This document shows positions 59,707-64,000 of a DNA stretch of 64,000 nt, piece after piece. Position numbers and translations under genes: made by a program. The stretch is from NCBI GenBank assembly GCA_964483325.1, contig CAZAAW010000012.1, positions 8,475-72,474 on the forward strand, read 5' to 3'. The notes under the pieces were generated by a model. That model was not told the origin of the DNA. It ran no database searches and was given only the letters and a program-made list of their open reading frames with translations. The DNA is from CAZAAW01 sp964483325. Lineage in GTDB: Bacteria > Pseudomonadota > Alphaproteobacteria > Rhizobiales > Kaistiaceae. Positions within the stretch are counted from its first letter, which is position 1. The number at the start of each line of letters is the position of its first letter.

Positions 59707-59842
59707 GCCGAAAGGCGCATTGCACCGGGTTGTGCTCGGCGCGCCGGCGGCTATCGTACCGGCGGGCAGCTGAGTCAGGGCAGGGCATGGGCAACGACGG
59801 CACCGCGGGACCGGGTGCAGCAGGCGGGGGAGGGCGGCGTTC

Positions 59843-60478
59843 ATGACGCCGCTTGCGGCCGCCGCTGTCTACCTTGCCATGGTGGCGGCTTGGCTGCTGC
59901 TGCGCAGCCCGTACTGGTTCGTCGCCTGGCGCAAGCCCGTGGCGCGCAGCGGCCGCGGCGCCCAGGAGACGCTGCTGCGCGGCATCGCCTTTGTCGGGCT
60001 CTTCGCCATTCCCTTCGTCGAGGCGATGTCGCTCATTCCGATCGGCGGCGCCTTCGTCCTGCCGATCTGCCGCTGGCTGGCCGGCTGGATCGCCTTTGCC
60101 GACCGCGGCCTCGGGCCGCTCGACGGCTGGATCGGCCTTCTTCTGGCGCTCGCCTCGCTGGCGCTCTTCCATGTGGCGCATCGCGCCCTCGGCGCCGGCT
60201 GGTCGCCGACGCTGGAGACGCGCACCGACCACGTCCTGGTGCATAGCGGCATCTACGCCTCGATCCGCCACCCGATCTATTCGGCCTTCTTCCTCTGGGC
60301 GCTCGCCCAGGCCTTCCTCATTGCCAACTGGGTCGCCGGGCTGTCGGGCCTGGTCGGCTTCGCCATCCTGTTCCTGGTCCGCGTGCCGCGCGAGGAACAG
60401 ATGATGCTCGACACCTTCGGCGACGAGTACCGCGCCTATATGCGCCGCACCAAGCGCCTCGTTCCCGGTCTCTTCTGA
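59843..60478 (+). CDS. Isoprenylcysteine carboxyl methyltransferase-family membrane protein
   Basis: This 211-residue protein has five or so membrane segments and the C-terminal ICMT/phospholipid-methyltransferase signature: HVLVHSGIYASIRHPIYSAF, then VPREEQMMLDTFGDEYRAYM. Bacterial members methylate lipids or unknown substrates. It lies 137 bp after soxA and 24 bp before a hydrolase gene. No direct link to sulfur oxidation is evident. Confidence 0.8.
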   Translation: MTPLAAAAVYLAMVAAWLLLRSPYWFVAWRKPVARSGRGAQETLLRGIAFVGLFAIPFVEAMSLIPIGGAFVLPICRWLAGWIAFADRGLGPLDGWIGLLLALASLALFHVAHRALGAGWSPTLETRTDHVLVHSGIYASIRHPIYSAFFLWALAQAFLIANWVAGLSGLVGFAILFLVRVPREEQMMLDTFGDEYRAYMRRTKRLVPGLF

Positions 60479-60501
60479 TCCCTCCGCCACCACGGTTCGC
60501 C

Positions 60502-61134
60502 ATGCACAAAGCCAAGTTCGTCCGCGCCTTCCGCCGCCTTGCCGCCGCCTGCGGCCTTGGCCTTTTCCTGCTGCTTGCCGCCGGCCCGCAATGGCTGCCG
60601 ACCGGCGCGCCGGTCGCCGAGGCCGCCGCGTCGCGCGACAGCCGCATCATCCTCCTGCGCGGCTTCATGAGCGTCTTCTCGCTGGGCATGGACGATCTCG
60701 GCAAGGAGCTGCGCGGCATGGGCTATAGCGCCGAGTCGCATGGTCATCTCGCCTGGCCGGAGTTGGCGCGCGACATCGACCGCCAGTACCACGCCACCGG
60801 CCGCTATCCGCGCCTCGTCATCATCGGCCATTCGCTGGGCGCCAATGATGCGGTGCGCATGGCGAACTGGCTGGGCAGGCAGTCGATCCCCGTCGCCCTG
60901 GTGATCACCTACGATCCGACGGAGCGCCTCACCGTCGGCCCGACCGTGCGGCGGACGATCAACTATTACCTGCCGCGCGGCATCGGCAAGCCGCTGAACC
61001 AGGCGGACGGGGCGCGCGGCCGGCTGGTGAACCGCGACATCGACGACATGCCGCGCACCGGCCATCTCAACATGGATTACAACGGCCAGCTCTGGCGCGA
61101 CACAGTCGGCGAGATCCGCCGCGCCCTGCGCTAG
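60502..61134 (+). CDS. Exported alpha/beta-hydrolase with a GHSLG motif
   Basis: This 210-residue protein has a hydrophobic leader (about 12-42) followed by an alpha/beta-hydrolase or thioesterase-like domain: SRIILLRGFMSVFSLGMDDL, then RLVIIGHSLGANDAV with a nucleophile serine, YDPTERL and a late histidine in RTGHLNMD. A lipase or thioesterase role is possible but unproven. Its last 4 bases overlap the convergent transporter gene. Confidence 0.72.
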   Translation: MHKAKFVRAFRRLAAACGLGLFLLLAAGPQWLPTGAPVAEAAASRDSRIILLRGFMSVFSLGMDDLGKELRGMGYSAESHGHLAWPELARDIDRQYHATGRYPRLVIIGHSLGANDAVRMANWLGRQSIPVALVITYDPTERLTVGPTVRRTINYYLPRGIGKPLNQADGARGRLVNRDIDDMPRTGHLNMDYNGQLWRDTVGEIRRALR

Positions 61135-61853
61135 CCGGCGCCGAACAGCGTGCCGACCGCGGCGGTGAGCGCCATCGCCGCCGCGCCCCAGAAGGCGACG
61201 CGCGCCGCCCCGCGCAGCGCATTGGCGCCGCCGACCCGGGCGCCGGTCGCCCCGAGCGCCGCGAGAAGCACGAGCGAGGCCAGCGCCGTCATCCAGATGA
61301 TGGCGGAGGGCGGTGCCAGCAGCGCCGCGGCGAGCGGCAGCGCGGCGCCGGTGGCGAAGCTGGCCGCCGAGGCGGCCGCCGCCTGCAGCGGCCGCGCCGC
61401 CAGCGCTTCGCTGAGCCCCAGCTCGTCGCGGGCATGGGCGCCGAGCGCATCGGCGGCGGTCAGCTGCCGGGCGACCTCGCGCGCCAGTTCCGGCGCGAGG
61501 CCGCGGGCGACATAGATCTCCGCCAGCTCCTCGACCTCTCCCGCCGGATCGTCGCTGAGTTCCTGGCGCTCGCGCTCCAGATCGGCCTTCTCGGTATCGG
61601 CCTGCGAGCTGACGGAAACGAACTCGCCCGCCGCCATCGACATCGCCCCGGCGACCAGCCCGGCGAGCCCGGTCAGGGCGATCACAGGCCGGTCGGCCGC
61701 CGACGCAGCGACGCCGACGATGAGGCTGGCGGTGGAGACGATCCCGTCATTGGCCCCCAGCACGGCCGCCCGCAGCCAGCCGACCCGCCCGACAAAATGC
61801 GGCTCCCGCTGTCCCCGCTGCGTCGCCCCACCACTCACCACACGCCTCCCCAT
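61131..61853 (-). CDS. VIT1/CCC1-family transporter
   Basis: This 240-residue membrane protein has the VIT signature RAAVLGANDGIVSTASLIVG near the first helix, AGAMSMAAGEFVSVSSQAD and a cytosolic helical segment (EKADLERERQELSDDPAGEVEE), then three more helices. Plant and yeast relatives move iron or manganese; bacterial ones probably export divalent metals. It is the last gene before the CRISPR array and is transcribed away from it. Confidence 0.85.
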   Translation of the reverse strand: MGRRVVSGGATQRGQREPHFVGRVGWLRAAVLGANDGIVSTASLIVGVAASAADRPVIALTGLAGLVAGAMSMAAGEFVSVSSQADTEKADLERERQELSDDPAGEVEELAEIYVARGLAPELAREVARQLTAADALGAHARDELGLSEALAARPLQAAAASAASFATGAALPLAAALLAPPSAIIWMTALASLVLLAALGATGARVGGANALRGAARVAFWGAAAMALTAAVGTLFGAG

Positions 61854-61957
61854 CCGCCTCCGCGCCAGCCAAGCCTATGCCGCAAGAGCGGGCCGTCGGC
61901 CGAGGAGGGGAACGCCGGATGCGGGGCTGAACGCATTTCTGCGCGCCCGAGCGGCGG

Positions 61958-64000
61958 GTTTCAATGGGGCCGAGCTTGGAGGCTTCGGATACGCGGGATC
62001 GCCGCGGGCGCATGGCGGCACCAAGACGCTCCTTCAATGAGGCCGAAGCTTAGAGGCTTCGGATACGGCGGACGCCCGGGCTCAGGAGGGGCCGGTGCAT
62101 CGCCCTTCAATGAGGCCGAAGCTTAGAGGCTTCGGATACGTCCGCCCCATCGCGGCCTAGGCGCCGCATCAACCGGAGCCTTCAATGAGGCCGAAGCTTA
62201 GAGGCTTCGGATACCCACAGTCGCGAGGATCGCCTCAGCGCGCTTCCGCGAGCCTTCAATGAGGCCGAAGCTTAGAGGCTTCGGATACGATATGCCTGAG
62301 GCCCTAGCCGCCAGCAGCGTCTACACGCCTTCAATGAGGCCGAAGCTTAGAGGCTTCGGATACAGGCTGTCGCCCGCAAGGTCGACGCGGACGCTCCCCC
62401 TTCAATGAGGCCGAAGCTTAGAGGCTTCGGATACCCAGCATGATCGGGCTGGCCTCGCTTCCCACTGCCGCGCCTTCAATGAGGCCGAAGCTTAGAGGCT
62501 TCGGATACCAGGTGTTAGTGTGATTGACGAACCACCACCATTAATCCTTCAATGAGGCCGAAGCTTAGAGGCTTCGGATACCCAACACGAAGATCAAGCT
62601 GCTCGCTGGCTACGACGTCCTTCAATGAGGCCGAAGCTTAGAGGCTTCGGATACCCGCCTCGATCAGGCCGGCCTCCTCGATGCGACGGACCTTCAATGA
62701 GGCCGAAGCTTAGAGGCTTCGGATACCTCGGTCGACGCGGTCGCCTACAATGGCGCGCTGCTGTCCTTCAATGAGGCCGAAGCTTAGAGGCTTCGGATAC
62801 CTGGGAGGTGGTGAAGGACGCGACGAAGACGGTCGGCCTTCAATGAGGCCGAAGCTTAGAGGCTTCGGATACTCATCAGCTCGGCTGACCACAGCGCCAG
62901 GTCGCGCCCACCTTCAATGAGGCCGAAGCTTAGAGGCTTCGGATACAGCGGGGGACGATGGACCCGAACGCGAAACTGAACGACCTTCAATGAGGCCGAA
63001 GCTTAGAGGCTTCGGATACAATGCCAAGGCTTTGCGAACGAGTCCGCGACGCAGACCCTTCAATGAGGCCGAAGCTTAGAGGCTTCGGATACCTGGCGCT
63101 CGCGGACCGACATGGACGACGAGGGGCCGCCTTCAATGAGGCCGAAGCTTAGAGGCTTCGGATACACAAGGGACCGAGGCGTGGCATGCGCTGCGCCTCG
63201 GTCCTTCAATGAGGCCGAAGCTTAGAGGCTTCGGATACCAGGAAATCCGCGACCTGCTGGACGCGACGGGCTCCCCTTCAATGAGGCCGAAGCTTAGAGG
63301 CTTCGGATACCCGGATCAAGCTGGTGCTGATACTCGCCGTAGAGCCGCTGCCTTCAATGAGGCCGAAGCTTAGAGGCTTCGGATACGGGCGGGTTGGTGA
63401 CGATGGCGCGGGCCAGCGGATGGTGCCTTCAATGAGGCCGAAGCTTAGAGGCTTCGGATACCCCGGCGAGCAGTGGGAATGGTCCGTGGCAGAGCATTCC
63501 CTTCAATGAGGCCGAAGCTTAGAGGCTTCGGATACCATGGCCGAACGTCTCGTTCACGCCGCCCGCGCCGCCCCTTCAATGAGGCCGAAGCTTAGAGGCT
63601 TCGGATACGGGCGCCCCATCCCTCGCTGCCGATGCCCATGAACGGCCTTCAATGAGGCCGAAGCTTAGAGGCTTCGGATACGGCGCGCAACGTCATGCTG
63701 CGCGGCGGCTCGCGTTCGGGCCTTCAATGAGGCCGAAGCTTAGAGGCTTCGGATACGGCCACCACGATGCGCTGCATCTGCGGCGCCTCGGCAACCCCCT
63801 TCAATGAGGCCGAAGCTTAGAGGCTTCGGATACGTCCAGGCGAACAACTGAGTGTTTCTCCATCGCCTCGCCTTCAATGAGGCCGAAGCTTAGAGGCTTC
63901 GGATACCGGGAAAGAAGTCCCTCTTAGGGGAAAGAAGTTTGGGCACCTTCAATGAGGCCGAAGCTTAGAGGCTTCGGATACGGCTCACGCTACAAGTGGT
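61958..64000 (-). CRISPR. CRISPR array, 28 repeats visible, continuing beyond the window
   Basis: There are 27 intact 36-bp repeats from 62031 (first) to 63946-63981 (last), plus a degenerate 35-bp repeat at 61958-61992. On the + strand the unit begins CCTTCAATGAGGCC and ends GAGGCTTCGGATAC. On the minus strand it starts GTATCCGAAG, holds a 7-bp stem (CCGAAGC/GCTTCGG) and ends in the handle ATTGAAGG. The 27 complete spacers are 35-41 bp, all different. The degenerate repeat marks the leader-distal end, so the leader and any cas genes should lie right of 64000 and transcription runs leftward. The handle and stem resemble Class 1 (Type I or III) repeats processed by Cas6, but no cas gene is present to prove it. 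Confidence 0.97.

Noticed and set aside
62710..63509. Short frames encoding repeated RPKLRGFGY or YPKPLSFGLIEG units
   Set aside because: They are translations of the CRISPR repeat and spacers, not genes.

Overview
The window is high-GC DNA from an alphaproteobacterium, most likely a Hyphomicrobiales-type (Rhizobiales-like) organism. The evidence is gene order (tRNA-Thr, rlmB, tRNA-Tyr, tRNA-Gly; rplM-rpsI with speB and argC; hom near recJ), alphaproteobacterial small proteins (double cold-shock protein, DUF2842) and many palindromic intergenic repeats. Species cannot be named. The gene content suggests a heterotroph that stores polyhydroxyalkanoate, oxidises reduced sulfur, takes up siderophore iron and carries CRISPR immunity.

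Layout. 1-3.3 kb: 3' end of prfB, a double cold-shock protein, a DUF192 protein, rlmB and three tRNAs. 3.5-12 kb (all minus): an iron/siderophore uptake locus made of an ECF sigma factor, FecR-like anti-sigma, STN-domain TonB receptor, binding protein, two permeases and an ATPase. Two near-identical 29-bp promoter-like sites precede fecR and the receptor gene. The locus sits directly behind tRNA-Gly and looks inserted. 12.3-20.7 kb (minus): a complete high-affinity potassium system, kdpFABC plus kdpDE, with an extra 27-residue membrane peptide in front of kdpF. 20.8-30.8 kb: a methyltransferase; a catabolic or sulfur-scavenging-like cluster (two DszC-type flavin acyl-CoA dehydrogenase-fold proteins, a peptide-type binding protein, an amidohydrolase); then a LysR regulator with a cyclophilin-like protein, an SDR and an aldo/keto reductase. 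30.8-35.2 kb: a small exopolysaccharide locus (Wza-like, a Wzc-like protein lacking its P-loop, a deacetylase). 35.3-48.6 kb: core metabolism (ctaA, argC, speB, rplM-rpsI, metY, phaC, alaC-like, hom).

48.6-52.8 kb: a cytochrome P460 divergent from an NsrR-like repressor over a 23-bp dyad, a YdeI-like protein, a 171-bp MITE with a 9-bp target duplication inside a larger intergenic repeat, and recJ. 52.9-59.7 kb: an IorAB-type molybdenum hydroxylase divergent from fccAB-soxXYZA, with two 24-bp dyads between them; no soxB or soxCD is present here and SoxY has an unusual C-terminus. 59.8-61.9 kb: an ICMT-like methyltransferase, a GHSLG hydrolase and a VIT1/CCC1-type transporter. 62.0-64.0 kb: a CRISPR array of 28 repeats that continues past the right edge. 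The degenerate repeat at its left end and the handle sequence indicate transcription right to left. No cas gene is in the window.

Starts were chosen by eye from Shine-Dalgarno spacing, overlaps and family N-termini. Functions rest on motif recognition only, with no database search.
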